Origin: Chara braunii
Lineage: Eukaryota > Streptophyta > Charophyceae > Charales > Characeae
Assembly: GCA_003427395.1 (NCBI GenBank)
Contig: BFEA01000073.1
Span: 1,315,657-1,345,977, forward strand
Reading direction: 5' to 3'
DNA: 30,321 nt
A program made the position numbers and the translations under genes. Numbering within the stretch: the first letter of the stretch is position 1; every line of letters starts with the position of its first letter. This document shows, piece after piece, positions 8,390 to 20,607 of the stretch. The notes beneath the pieces were generated by a model, which did no database searches, had not been told where the DNA came from, and saw only the letters and a program-made list of their open reading frames with translations.

Positions 8390-8695
8390 TCCCCCCTACA
8401 CCATCTCATCATCCTTTCGAACTCTCAACTACTCCCTCCTCCTACCTCCCTCTTCACTCATTTTCCACCATATTTTTTCCCCCCTCCCTCTCCCCTCACC
8501 ATCTTCTACTAATATTTTTCTACTCCTCTTCACTTTTCTCATCACTTTCTCTCTCATTCTCGCACCCTCCTCTCGTCCTTCCCTCCCTCAACTACAACCC
8601 AATCATCCCCCCCACCTCTCACTCCAATGTTTTTCTCTTTCTCACCTATTTCTCTCTCTCTTCATCACTTTTCCATTCCCCCTCACCCCCAACTT
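8390..8695. other. G-depleted C/T/A tract
   Basis: About 300 bases consist almost only of C, T and A, with only a handful of G on this strand; CTCT, CCCTCC and TTTTC words dominate. No reading frame is convincing. The complementary strand is a long purine-rich tract, which can adopt triplex or R-loop structures. Confidence 0.75.
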
Positions 8696-8819
8696 CGAAT
8701 TTCGCTGTTTTTTCTTCTTTTGTCTTTCAGACTCTTTCTCTTTGATTTACATTTTCTCTTTTCTTTAAGAGTTTGAATTATCTTATCCCCCTACTTCTTT
8801 CTCATTTTTCTGCTTCATT

Positions 8820-9230
8820 TTATTTTTAATTTTATTTATTTTGAAAATTTATATTTTTCCGTGGCACCTCTATATCTGTTTAGGATTCAGCTATTTCAGC
8901 TATCAGCGCACAATTTGACCCCGTGGGGATAATGAAGTGTTGCCGAAATTTTCTCTTTTCTCCCTACTCTCTCTCATCTTACTTAGTCATTTTTTTCTTC
9001 ACGGCACACTTCGACCCCATAAGGTAACGAAATGTTGACGAAATTTTTGAAAAATCCAATACTTAGTTTCTCTTCACTCTCCTCCACCTCCTCATTTATT
9101 TATTTATTTATTTTGAAAATTATAATTTGCGGCATTTTGAAAGTTTGTGTTTTCCTCTTGCTCTTTTTTTTTTCTTGGCACATTCTTGACCCCATCTGGG
9201 TGGGGAAATGATGCCAAAAATTCCAAAAAT
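8820..9230. repeat. Diverged AT-rich tandem repeats around a GACCCC core
   Basis: GCACA-like sequence followed by GACCCC, a G-rich word, AATG and TGCC-AAA recurs at about 8906, 9003 and 9177. TTTATTTATTTTGAAAAT occurs at about 8835 and 9105. The period is near 270 bp with an extra partial unit. It ends in A/T runs and leads into the dispersed repeat at 9306. Confidence 0.55.
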
Positions 9231-9305
9231 ATATATATATATATTTTCTCTTCACATTTTGCTTACTTCCTTTTTTTTCTTTTTTTTTTTACTTATTTTA
9301 AGTTA

Positions 9306-9510
9306 TTTATTATTTTATTTTTATCTCAAAATTTTATCGTTTATTTATTTTTCTTTCCCCCTCTCCTCCATGGTTGCTATTTTCTTTTCTTGATTGGGTC
9401 GCCACTACTCTACCCTAACCCCCCAAACTCTGGTTAGGGTTTTCTTAGGGTTCTCTTAACCCCCCTCGTCTCCCACCTCCTCTCATCGGGCACCTTGGAC
9501 CCGAATGGTT
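9306..9510. repeat. Dispersed repeat copy 2 with telomere-like hairpin
   Basis: This is the partner of 320-540. The stem ACCCTAACC / GGTTAGGGT (9412-9420 with 9432-9440) is identical to that of copy 1, while the 11-base loop differs at a few positions. It ends with TCGGGCACCTTGGACCCGAA. Unlike copy 1, no gag follows within 1 kb, so this copy is solitary or its element was replaced. Confidence 0.6.
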
Positions 9511-11337
9511 CATCTCCCCTCGATCGACTTCGTGCCACCCTCACACACGCGACCCGCTAGTCACGGAGAGCACCTACTCATGACTACCCACTGTCGAGTG
9601 CATCGGTCCGGCACCGCGCTTGGCAGCGCGGGACCCTCCCGGCCGCGTCACGCAGGAGTTGGATTTAGATCCTTCGTCGCGAACACACAAATGAAGCTTC
9701 CTTAGGCCGCTCCGGCCGAGTGCGCCAGCCATACCTCTCGCGAGCCCCTACGACAGGATAGGGCCTACGCGAGGCACAACTTACCTCCACCTTACGAGAG
9801 CTGTCACCTCCCTTAGGTGGGCATATCCCCGCCGAGCTACCAGTCCACAGTACGAAAGCTACTCGGTTGCAATCGCAGAGGTGGACCAGCCGAGGGCGTT
9901 TCTCGTTCGTTGTAGCATAGGGGGTACACGCGGTAATACCCCTATCGGACCCACACGCGAACCGACATTTTGGGGGGCTGAAGTCCCAAGCGCGGCTCGA
10001 CGTTGGTCGACTAGGACGCATCCCACACACCATGCGCACACAACTCTAACAAACACAAAAATAAAACACACACACACACACACACACACATACATCAAAC
10101 AACGCGACAACACTCCTAGTCCCTTCAGTAGCCATCCCATAACTCTCCGATGCGGAAATGGGATCGGCGTTTCACGCAAGACTTAATATAAAACTGCGAG
10201 GACGCGATACTAACTCATATCGGCTGGCAATGCAAATGTATGCAAGCAGTCGCAATGATGGCGTACTATGTAGTGCCCATAATCGTGCGGTCCTCGTTAA
10301 TCTCGAGCGTCGCATTCGACACTCAAGTGTCGGCTGACACGCGCCTTGAGGGTTAATCTCTCGACGCTTGACAACCGCCAAGCGCGGTTGAAGACCACAC
10401 ACCCTCTTCTGCACTCTATGCAGAGTGGGGCAAATAGGCTGTGCACGGGGGCAGATTCCTTCCCTGCAGAGTCTAGGGCTTGGGATGTCCTGGACAAGGA
10501 CCTCGAATCCCGGCCCAGGACCAACGTCCGACTATAAAATCTCTAAGAAGCAAAGGATAAAAGAGGGTCTCCCTTTTCTCTCAAGCCATAATCTGGCTAA
10601 CCCTTATGCACAAATACAGTAGGTCTCTCAAATACTCAGGGCACCTATAAATATATAAGGGTTAGTTATATAGGACGATCACTTCTCACAGTCACAGTGG
10701 GGATCCCCTCAGGCATATATGTATGTAATCGCAGGCAATCACATCCAGAATCCGAACCACAAAACGCACCTGCAATCACATTAAAGATTCAACCAAAAGT
10801 CCACACACCACACAGGGTCAAGTTCAACCATTCTGTGTACTCATACCCTTTGCTTTAGCCATGCAAAACTCAACCTCAGCGCAACCTCCCCGCAATAAAA
10901 ATACTCAGTATCTTTGCTAAATGACCATTCAATAAAGTCCGGGTAAAAACACAACAAAACAAATAAACCACAGGTGTAAGGCCTTTAGGTTGAGTGACAG
11001 GAGTGGATTGGAGTTGAATCGTAAGCCGACGAATCGGCAAACGACTTGTTATCAGTGATAACAGAAGATGATCCTCAAAGAATCAAGCTGAATATAGTCC
11101 TGAACTTGAATCAAACGATCAAGATGACCTGGAACATATGACAGGCCAATCCCCAAGCTAGATCTATAAGTTGATGGAGAGTAATCCTCATATCACGATC
11201 TCACATAAGAGTCATTCTACCTAACTATATCTAAGCCTACCTCTAAGCAAGTGCCCAAAAAAAAAAGGTAGACTCATGACAAAACCTCCCCTATTCAGAG
11301 TGGATCATCAGAATCGCCACCTGTCAAAATACAATCT
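9511..11337. other. Non-coding stretch, no recognised gene
   Basis: Mixed-composition sequence to about 10560, then AT-richer sequence. There is a CA dinucleotide run at about 10061-10090. Open frames on either strand near 9665-10180 have arginine/cysteine-rich low-complexity translations with no recognised motif. Nothing else is supported. Confidence 0.5.
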
Positions 11338-11946
11338 ATCTCCTCTAAACTAAAAAAATTTCGGCAGCGCTTCCCATAGGAAAAGTACCTTTTCAGAATT
11401 TATATAAGTCCAGATATGAGGGCAGAAATAATCTCTAACTCTGGAAGGTCAAATTCTGTCTAACTTCCTGAATTAGTAAGAATTTGGGCAGCACTCCCTT
11501 TAGAAAGGGAGTCTTCCTAGATTTATTCTAAGTCAGATATGAACTCAAAAGACGACATGAGTTCAACTTGGACAAGATTCAACTAACTCCTTAGTTTTGC
11601 ATAAATTTTGGCAGCACTCCCTTTAGAAAAGTGTTATTCCAAAATTTATATAAGGCTAAGTTCAGAATTTGAAAGTAATTTTGACTTCTCAAAGTCCAAT
11701 TTTGTCTAACTCCCTGAATTAGCAAAAATTTGGGCAGCACTCCTTTTAGAAAAGGAGACTTTCCAAATTTTTACTAAGTCAGATATAAAGAAAAGATAAG
11801 TTGAACTTTGACAAGTCAACAGTTAATTAACTCCTTAGATTTGTAGAAATTTCGGCAGCGCTTCCTGTATAGAAAGTAGTTTGCCAAAATTTATACAAAG
11901 CCAAGTATATAAAAACTGATCCCAGAAAATGCAAGAATTGACCTAA
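11338..11946. repeat. Five tandem units of about 123 bp
   Basis: The conserved core AATTT(C/G)GGCAGC(A/G)CT(C/T)CC followed by TAGAAA recurs with its GGCAGC at 11363, 11487, 11610, 11733 and 11854 (spacings 124, 123, 123, 121). Each unit opens with CTAACTCC-like sequence and carries AATTTATA(T/C)AA and AAGTCAGATAT-like words. It is AT-rich and non-coding. Confidence 0.85.
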
Positions 11947-12194
11947 GTAAAAAAACTATCACAGAAAATGCAGGAATTGAAACTAACTCCTATCGCTCTA
12001 GCATGTGGCGAACAACTAAAGCAACTACCTATCAAACTGAAACTCAGACCAAGCAGTAGCCTCACTCAGTCACATGCAGGTCAAACCACAAAGGTAAGTA
12101 CTCTCGTCATCCCAAGATATACCTTAACAAACAATAGTTCATTATCTCTCAATGATTTAGCCCTTTATACCTTGCTTACATAAGGCATAAAGTC

Positions 12195-13092
12195 AGGCCA
12201 CCCAAACTTATGGAATGCGCCTAACTTAGCTATTGAATATACACAAAACAGAGGGCACAACTACTTTTCTTTTCCTTGGGCATACGACTAGACCATTCTA
12301 GTCGTCCTGAACTGTTTAAAATATCCAAGTTATATATACTTGTCTTCTCCTTTGTCATCTAAGGCTTCATATGACTGAATTAACTTAAGTTCAGTCTGCC
12401 CCAGTTTACCACTAGTTTTACTCTTAGTTATACTCTCTTCAAGTTGTGATAGGCTATAGTCAGACCACCTAAACTTATAGAACAGTCTGATTAGCTCGTT
12501 CTTAGATAGAATAGTTCAATAGTAGTAAAGTATAGCCAAGTTATAACCATTGGGTTCCAGCATGTGCGAGGCTTTGAGCCAGACCCCCTGAACTTACAGA
12601 AGGATCTAACTCTCTGCCAATTTCATTTCTCTCTGAATCATCATGTGTGTATCGAGTCAGATCCCCTGAACTTACAGAAGGATGTGCCCGTTTGCCAAGG
12701 TTATTTCTTCAGAATAAAGAGCAAGAAGAGGCCGAGCCACCTAAACTTATAGAACAACTCAGACCTCCTCGTTCAGAAACCAAAGAAACAGATAAATCCC
12801 CAGTAAAAGCAAGGCAACCCAAGGCACCAAAACTTATTGAATGCCCCGAGTCCCTGAAAGTCGAGCATAATGAAACCCTCGCAGGTCAGAGCAATCAGGC
12901 CACCTAAACTTATAGAACAGCGTGACCCTCCATGCAAAACTATAGCACTAAGTCTCCCCAAACTTATGGGGACATCCCAGCCTCCAAAGCAATCAGACCC
13001 CCTAAACTTATAGAAGGGTTTGATGCTCCAATCAAGACCAAAGGAAACAAAGCACTGGGTCTCCCCAAACTTATGGGGACCTCCCAGCCTTA
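12195..13092 (+). pseudogene. Decayed peptide-repeat coding region (R-P-P-K-L-I-E-Q)
   Basis: A short coding motif recurs at 12195, 12462, 12581, 12659, 12734, 12824, 12897 and 12995. The DNA is close to CCACCTAAACTTATAGAACA and the peptide close to RPPKLIEQ. A variant, LPKLMGTSQ, occurs at 12954 and 13061. Four motifs (12581-12907) share one open frame of 109 codons rich in Glu, Lys and Pro. The last two double units (12897 and 12995, 98 bp apart) each read RPPKLIE ... LPKLMGTSQP but in different frames. Spacing is irregular, from 42 to 270 bp. This looks like a broken gene for a low-complexity charged protein; no family is recognised. The motif is also nearly fixed at DNA level, so a nucleotide-level repeat is an alternative. 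Confidence 0.5.
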
Positions 13093-14340
13093 ATGACCTA
13101 GCGAATCCTCATGCAAATCAGTCCACAATCCTGCCTTTCCCCCAGACGCAGTTCCTTTCAGCAATCTGAATTCACATAGTCAAATGAAGTTTGAAACTGA
13201 AACTTAACAATCATTCTTTTACTTAGTCTGGTTCAGCCTTCTGAAGGTCAAACCAAAAATAAGATAGGGTTGCACACTATATATTCAGTCAGCGATGCAA
13301 TAGGAGATACAAATAAGGGTTATAACTGGGTTTATAGAGGGAAAGCAAGGGTTACCTTTCAATTCCGTGCCTCCAGAACTCCTCCCGAGTTCCGGCAGAG
13401 CTCCCACAATCGGTGGGCTGACTCCCCACAGAGCCTTGCTGCGGTCCTACGGGTTGCAATCCCGCCTACCGCCTTCCTCTCAGAACAAGACTAGACTTAG
13501 ACTAAGAAGGGCAGAAAGAGAAAGTTTGAGTCGCTCAGATACAAGAGGGGTGCTCTCAGACTCGCGCGAGAGGGCCTTGTTTCCTTGACGCGCCTGAGGG
13601 CCCCGCAATGGCAGCCAATGTGACAACTCGGTCAAACCGGAGTCAACTGCCGAACTCAACCGTCAAAATTAATCCCCTCACGATCTCTTAATTCGCAACA
13701 CTAACCCCCTAATTTGTCCGGCCTCCGCGGCTTCGCATCTTGTAACAATCTCAAAATGCAATCGCAGTATTTAGTGGTGATCAATAGCAACAGCAGTAGT
13801 TGTCCGCCGCTGCAGTCCGCACACAGTCCCTTGGCGCAGCAGCAGTACTCAGCAATGGTCAACAGCAACAGTCATCAACAACGGCAGTAACAGTCGCCTG
13901 CAACAGCAGTCCGCAACAGCAGCCAGCAACCTGATCAAACCAAGGTCAAACAGCCGAGTATAGGGCCTCCGACGGTCCTCCAATTGCAACAATGGCAGTC
14001 AGTCCACTGCCAAAACCCAGAATCAGACAGCCGTCCGACAATCCTCCCAGCTGCGATGGTAGAGGCAGTATAACAGGTACAGCGGCCGAGAGTAGGCCGT
14101 TGTGCTGCAGTCCACCAGCCCCTGAGCAACAACATGCCTGCACACTCAGAACCGGCCTCGAGAAGTGAGCAGCGGCGCCCGAAGGAGTGACCAGCATGCA
14201 GGAACCACCCCTGGAAAACAAAAGCACAACCTGCAGGAGTGCAAACAGCTGCATTCCTCTTCAGTACCTAGCATCCTGAGCACAGTCATACTACGAAGGT
14301 AGCAGTGACCCAAGTATGCAGATCACAACTAGGCAGGCTG
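13093..14340. other. Non-coding stretch with CAG/CAA-rich tract
   Basis: No gene is seen. Region 13745-13935 is rich in CAG, CAA and GCAGCAG triplets without a long open frame. The rest is mixed sequence. Confidence 0.5.
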
Positions 14341-16958
14341 CCACGTAGACCAGATACACGCCCTCACACGCCGGCCACGGCCTTCTAACCGTTCTCCCCG
14401 TAAACGTCACCAGTCACAGCCGTAGTAAAGATTACGGGCTCGATCACACGACGCTGGCGATCCACTAGGGATCGTGTCAACCGTGATAGCCATCGACACC
14501 ATCAGACAACTTTTAGCACCTAGCAGCTGAAATGGGCATAGTGCATCAGCAGCCGCCCACTCCGAGAACGAACTCGCTGCTAAAACATAGGACTATACAA
14601 AGCCTTCCGGCCATGCACGCAGGGAGATGGGGCAGGGCAAAAATCCTTCGTCAAGACTATGCGGGATTGGGACGAACCTCCCGCCGGACATGAGTGGACA
14701 CACCACCACCTCTCCTGGTACTACGAAGCTTGGCACCGGAACTTAACTTTCGGTTCATCTCACAATGCCACCGTTCTAAGGTAGGTACCCGCCCTCTCTC
14801 TCTCTCTCTCTCTCTCTCTGGGTGTGTTACAGTCAAACGTCCCTGCTTACTGATACGACCGGAGCAGGTGAAGGCCCGAGTCTGCAAGGGGGAACGAGGG
14901 AAAAACGAAACGGCCGAACCTACCCCTGAACATGGAAAGATACATTTCCATACTCATGCCAGGACGAGATTCTACCCCGAGCGCAGTCCCCATCCGGCGC
15001 ACCTCCCAAACTAACCACTAACCCAAAAAACTAACGCTACAGTCCGTTTCGCCGTCCCAAGAAACGTCGGACCCAGATTCAATCCTCCCGTAATCCGTCA
15101 AGAATGAGGACACACAACTCTTTTAACCTTCCTCTTCTTCCTACGTTCGACATCCCACGCAGCTCATCTTCTCGCTAACCCCCGTTACAGCCTTCTATTC
15201 ACCATTCCGACTCCTCTATCTGATTCGCAACTAAGCAAAACCCCTATTTAGTATCCTACCGCGGTCGATTCCATTACGGACCGAGCGAGATATGGTTCTC
15301 CCTCGTTTTCCCTCCGACGCTCCGCCATAGCCGGTTTCCCCGACATTGCTGCGCACCCCACCTTCCTACTGACTTCGATTTTACTAACTTACTGCAGAAT
15401 ACTACCTCGGATTTGAGGTCGCCTACTCTCACAACCCCCTATTACTGTCTTCCCTGGCCCAAATTCATTGACAGTCGGGCGAGATAAGCCCGCTTTCTTC
15501 CTCTCTAGTCCGCCGTCCTCCATATCTCAATGCAGCAGTTTTCTCCCCGATCTCCTATTCTATTGACTTTCTCCTAAAACTAACTTCACTAACGACCTCG
15601 CCCTGTCCTAAAACCCCAAAAACGCCTCCTCTCTCACTCGATTCCGCTAAGGAACGAGCGAGCTATGCTCCTCTAAATGTGCCCAAGCCGTCCAGGGAAA
15701 ACAGACGGTTCAATTCGTCTTTCGCCCTTACGCCAAAGCCTTCCCCGCCTCCGCTGCCCGTGGCCTGCCTAGCCTAGGCAGGAGTTTACTTCCACCTCCG
15801 GCCACAAGCAGACGGCCCATACTCAGCTGGTAGGGGGCGGGCCCGACTGCACAGGCCACTAATGCGCTAGCTGCGGTAGTCGAAATTGCGATGAGGGGTG
15901 TAATACAGTCCTCAAACCGAATTTACCAGCCTCCACAACGGGTGGTACCGGCCCTATGGCCTATGTACCGCCAACGTGACCACCCTGGTTCTCCGAACAG
16001 TGGGAGGGCGCGGCCGGATACAAGCCTCAAAACTGAGCCCGGGTGGGGTTGGTCACAGCGCAGTTCCTCGGAGGTAGCCGCGGCTAGAGTGGAGAAAAGT
16101 CCTAAGCGAATGAGGCCACACCGCGGCCTTCACCCCGGCTCCCCCGCCGCTACTCAGGCATGGTTCCGCACCAATAAACTTTTAATAAAACTTTTTTAAT
16201 AAAACTTTCATAAGTGATAAAATATTTAAAGACCTTTAACCGCCGGAATGGGACGGACGAGGAAGCGACGGACGCTAGCACCGTTCTAATGCCGCCGACG
16301 GCAAAACCAGAGGGAGTAGCCCCGTCCGGCTCTCCTCTCCATGGTCTCTTCGCGCTACTCTGATATCCCTGCGTCGTCTCCCCACGACCTCGATCCCTGA
16401 ATTTTCCTCGACTGGGGGTTCGATACCGTAACCACTGGTGCTAGGCCCACGACTGGGTCTGTGTGTTAACGGACACACAAAAATATGCGGACACTACGCG
16501 ACACGTAGATCTGCCGAAACGTTTTCAGAAATCACATTTTTGTCGACGCCGTTCCCCGTACGTACGCACAAGTCACAGGCAAACATTCCAAGCACAGGAC
16601 ATAATTTTATTAATCCTAATTTAACCAAAAACAAAAATCTGATCGGCGACCAACGTCGACTTTCACAGTCATCAATAAATCAAATCACGTGCGCCTCAAG
16701 TCTGCGCGCCCATACAATCTCTACTCTAGTCAACCATCCAGTCAATGTAAACGGCAGACACTGCCGCAACTCGTGCGGTACACTCAAACTTTAAATTAAA
16801 CCTATTTTCTGTCGCTTGCAAAAACCAGGGCAGATACCCTTGTAAGGGTATTCGCGCCAACACCACTCCGCTCTCAAGGTCCCCTTCCTCTCACTGGTGG
16901 ACCTCTTTCTCCAAATACCAGCCCATCTTTTTCCCTACCTTTTTCTCCACCTCCCACC
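14341..16958. other. Non-coding stretch upstream of copy B
   Basis: No gene is recognised. A TC run lies at about 14790-14819. Between 15260 and 15690 a loosely repeated word (CGATTCC...ACGAGCGAG(A/C)TATG or similar) appears at about 15266, 15462 and 15638, suggesting very old tandem units near 180 bp. An AT-rich island lies at 16168-16230. Nothing here resembles the 3' LTR-like region of copy B, so its 5' LTR is absent or unrecognisable. Confidence 0.45.
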
Positions 16959-18540
16959 ATGTCTAGCCCCATACGTCCACCGCCCACGAACGGGACTACA
17001 CGCGAGGAGATCATCGCGGCGCCCTCCATCTCCCAGGTGCCCACCCACCCGACAGTTTAGGGTTAAACCCCTGTGGACCCTATGGACCTTCGCGTTGTTC
17101 TTGCTTCTGTCCTTGCACCTTTGCAAGCGCGACTCGATGCACTTGCAACCCTGGAGGGGCAAGTCAATGCACTCGCCTTTGAAGTCCACCGCCTCAAGGG
17201 TTTTCCTCACCCCTCTCACACCCCATCCCCTACCGGCTCACAGTCCGGCTCCCCACGACTCCAGACACGGAGACGTGGTGGTTCGACCTTCCCCGCGGGT
17301 CAGGCCCATCACTCCCCCTCCAGAGTGGTGAGTGTCACTGCCGCTAAGACTATACCATCTGTTGCGGCACACTCGTCAGCCCCTGCCGCCCCTGCCGCTT
17401 CCACTATTACCGTAGGTTCTGCTGCCCAGATACCGGTATCAGGCCAGATAGTTTCATCTATTCATCCCGGTATGGCTTACCATCTTCCCGCTTCGGTCCC
17501 GACACTACAGTCCGGAGCCTTCCCTCCTCCCCTCATCTCCTCACTCCCACCTCAAAGTCCCCTACAGTTCGTTACCCTGCCTCCCGCTAGGGTACCCTCT
17601 CCACCTCCTCCACCTCCGACCCCGCGCACCCAACGAGTGGCTACCTTACAGGTCACATCGTGGCACAACTCCAAGCAGAGATTCTCACCTTGAGACAACC
17701 TCACCCTTCACAGGCTGCTCACCCTTCTTCTTCTTATACCACTCCTCCCATATCTGTCTTGCCGGCTCGTTTCCCTCGACCGGCTCCCCCCCCTCTACCC
17801 TCCTACCTTGCCACTCCGTCACAGCTGGCTTCGACCGTAACCTCCATCTTTGCTGGACCTTCCACCAGCAGTCCTGACCCACAACCTGCCATCACTTCCA
17901 CCCTGCACTGGCCCCAACCTTTGTCGTGGCCGTGCAGGCCCATCAACCTCTCTCCCTTCAACGTCAACACAACGGTCCCCCCCTTATGCTCTGTCGGATA
18001 TACACGACTACGATGGTAGACTTTGTGTGTCGCATTGGTTGCAGGTCGCCACACGTGCGATGACACTGACAAACACTAGTCAGGAGTTGTGGTGCTCTAT
18101 GCTCGCAACTAAATTGCGAGGCGGCGCGTTCTCCGCATGAGAGAACTACTATACCCATCGTACTGGCTCGGGTGAGGTTCCCACTTTCGCGAAGTTCACC
18201 GCGTTCCTTTATGATCGGTATGACACTCTACACGACGCGATCGACGCCTTAGATCGGATCACCCAGACGCAATGGCACGGGTCCTCAACACCAGCAGACC
18301 TCGAGCATTACATCAGGGTGTTTCAAAACGCCCTCCTCATCCCGCCTAATTTGCAATGAGGCACTCCTACCTGAGGTCCTTTTGACCAACGGGTTCGTCG
18401 CCAGTCTTCCGAGTGACTACTGCATCAAGTTCTGGCGATAGACCTTCGCCTCCACAGAGCACGTCTATGAGGCTGCTCGACAGTACCAGAAGATGCAGAG
18501 TCGCTTCTCTAACGCCCCATCTTCTTCGTGATCCACCGCC
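16959..18540 (+). pseudogene. gag: gag of copy B
   Basis: ATG at 16959 (MSSPIRPPPTNG) aligns with the start of gag in copy A and is interrupted by TAG at 17058. The coiled-coil-like stretch follows at 17088-17200 (LAPLQARLDALATLEGQV), then a Pro/Ser/Ala-rich linker with a frameshift near 17650 and a second helix (AQLQAEILTLRQ). From about 17990 a capsid-like segment reads through LSDIHDYDG, ELWCSMLATKLRGG, TFAKFTAFLYDRYD and EHYIRVFQNALLIPP, with TGA at 18138 and 18357. It then shifts frame into LTNGFVASLPSDY and EAARQYQKMQSRF. The pattern of a conserved Trp, F-x-x-F-L-x-x-R-Y and a closing helix resembles retrotransposon gag proteins. Confidence 0.8.
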
Positions 18541-18899
18541 CCAAACACCCAGTCACGCGGCACCACTCGCGGTCGATCCTCTTTTGCCGGACGTTTTCGC
18601 CGACCAGCTCGATGTGGAGCGTCATTCTGTCGGCGCTATAGTTCTCTCGAGTATGTCAAGGACGCCTCAGCCGAGCTTGACCCTACCTTTGGGGACACCC
18701 AAGAGGACATCGAGCTTCGGGACTTCATCCAGTACAACTTCAAGTTGGATGAGGTCACTGTCCCGATGGTCGAGCGCTCGCAGATGGTGGTGTCCGCCAT
18801 GTTGTGTTGCATAGGCTGACACCCGTATGTTAGCGGTCCCTCAGATAGACCTCCCGTAGGGTTTGGTCCCTCCTCGCGGAGCTCTATCCCCTGAGGAGC

Positions 18900-18975
18900 G
18901 CGCCGCCCTCGAGTCGCGTCGCGGTTACCTTCGTTGCCGTCAGGATGGACACACCTCCTCACGATGTCGATACCA
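18900..18975 (+). pseudogene. Degenerate CCHC zinc knuckle of copy B gag
   Basis: The segment reads Y-L-R-C-R-Q-D-G-H-T-S-S-R-C (18926-18967). A CCHC knuckle is C-x2-C-x4-H-x4-C. The last three ligands are at 18935, 18950 and 18965 with correct spacing, while the first is Tyr (TAC at 18926), one G-to-A change from Cys TGC. Such knuckles bind the element's RNA. Confidence 0.7.
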
Positions 18976-19489
18976 TGCCGCCCTCGATCGACACTATGAT
19001 AACATTTTTCATCAGCACTGATCATAATCCTTCCCCGACCCCACCTGGTCAGTCCCATCCAGCTAGTCACGGTGCAGTGTACCGTTGAGGCCTCGCACGT
19101 AGCCGGCTTCCCGACAACCGAGTCGTGGTTTGCCCCTTTGGCTACCCCACCAGAGGATCCTCAGGACACGACAAACGCAGTTCCCTATGCCCTGCCGTCT
19201 GTCGAGGTACCGTCTGCCTTGCCGCAAACCACCACATCTGGTCCTTCCCCTCTGAGACTTCCGACGCGTCGAGCCATTCGCACAACTCTTTGTAGCGCGC
19301 AGTTGGCGACTCGCGATGACGTTTTGTCATCTCTCCTGGATTTGAGCATTCTTCAGGCTCGCCAGGAGCGACTCACGAGACTCGTAAACGTCCTGCGTCG
19401 TCTTCTCGCTCTGCTCTCTGACCCTGATCGCACCCTCCTCATTATTCTTATCCGCTTGGGGACATCCATGAGGGTGTACCGCGGTTTAT

Positions 19490-19940
19490 AGGACTCCGGC
19501 TCGCAGGGAGATTTCGTTCACCCTCGCGTGGTTGAGGAAGTTCGTCTAGCTACCTTCGGGTCTCGCTCTCTTATCTCCGTTACCCTCGGAGATAACAAGA
19601 CGCAGCGCTTCTTCGATCAAATGGTCCCTGACCTCCACTTTCCCTCACCCTCCCGCCACTGGATGGTACCAAGGCGCCTCAGCGCTACTATTCCTCTGCA
19701 TACTTTTACGTGTTGGAGACTTGGTACAACTTTATCCTTGGCACTCCCTGGTCTTGCCAGTTCCGTGGCACAGAGGCCGAATGGGCGACCGAGACACTCG
19801 TTCTCAAAACGAAGTATGGTCAGACCCATCGAGTCTCCTTCATTGGAACCACGGACGACACCCCTCCCGACCTACCTCCCCAGGACCCTCATTCCTCTGG
19901 GCCCCACCCAGACATTGCCTTCACTTCTTCTCATTAGTTT
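19490..19940 (+). pseudogene. pol: Retropepsin-like protease of copy B
   Basis: The active-site triplet Asp-Ser-Gly is at 19492-19500 (DSGSQGDFVHP), directly after a TAG. Downstream in the same frame class, after a frameshift, comes the hydrophobic-Ile-Leu-Gly motif (FILGTPW, 19731-19748) typical of retroelement aspartic proteases. The spacing of about 80 residues is normal. This enzyme would cleave the Gag-Pol polyprotein. Confidence 0.78.
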
Positions 19941-20599
19941 GCTCACTTCATACGACAGGAGGACATCACGTTCTACTCAGTGAACGTCATGGATATTCTT
20001 CGCTATGATCCACTTTGTCCTGAGGTTGAGCTCATCTCATTGGAGTCTCATCCCCCTGACCATTCCTCCATCTTCGCGGCTCCCATCTCTACCTCCACCC
20101 CTCAGCCTGCCGACACCCCCTCGACATCCCAGGTCCCTACGCCGTTCACTGACGAGTCATCCCATACGTCTCGTGCCGACGCAGACGTTGAGGAACTCAT
20201 GCGGTTCACTGAAAGGTCATCCCATAGTCTATCGTTCTCGATTTGGTTCGAGAGTACCACGACGTCTTCCGCCCGTATTTCTCATATCTCTATTGCGCGG
20301 TGTTGAACATTTTATTCCAGAGGCGACGAAACTCAAGCGTCAGCTTGAGGAACTCCTTCAACTGGGTTTCATAAAACCCAGTAACTCCCCTTGGGGTGCA
20401 CCCGTTCTCTTTCCTCGCAAAACAGGCCTCTGCATTGCCTACCGCGACCTTAACCATTACACGGTTAAGAGCAATTATCCCATGCCTCGCACAGATGAGC
20501 TGTCTGACCGTCTGGCAGGCAACTGCTTCTTCACAAAGATCGATCTTCGTAGCGGTTACGACCAGATTCGTGTGGTCGTAGAGGACCAGCCGAAGACCG

Positions 20600-20607
20600 C
20601 CTTTTGG
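20600..20607. repeat. Left 8-bp target-site duplication of the hAT element
   Basis: CCTTTTGG, against CCTTTCGG at 21400-21407. The single difference is C/T at a CpG, as expected from deamination. Confidence 0.85.

Noticed and set aside
9665-10180. Minus-strand coding region
   Set aside because: Arg/Cys-rich translation without domains, and several overlapping frames open equally.
16417-16427. tRNA gene (GGTTCGATACC resembles a B box)
   Set aside because: No matching T-stem, no A box at the right distance and no cloverleaf could be drawn.
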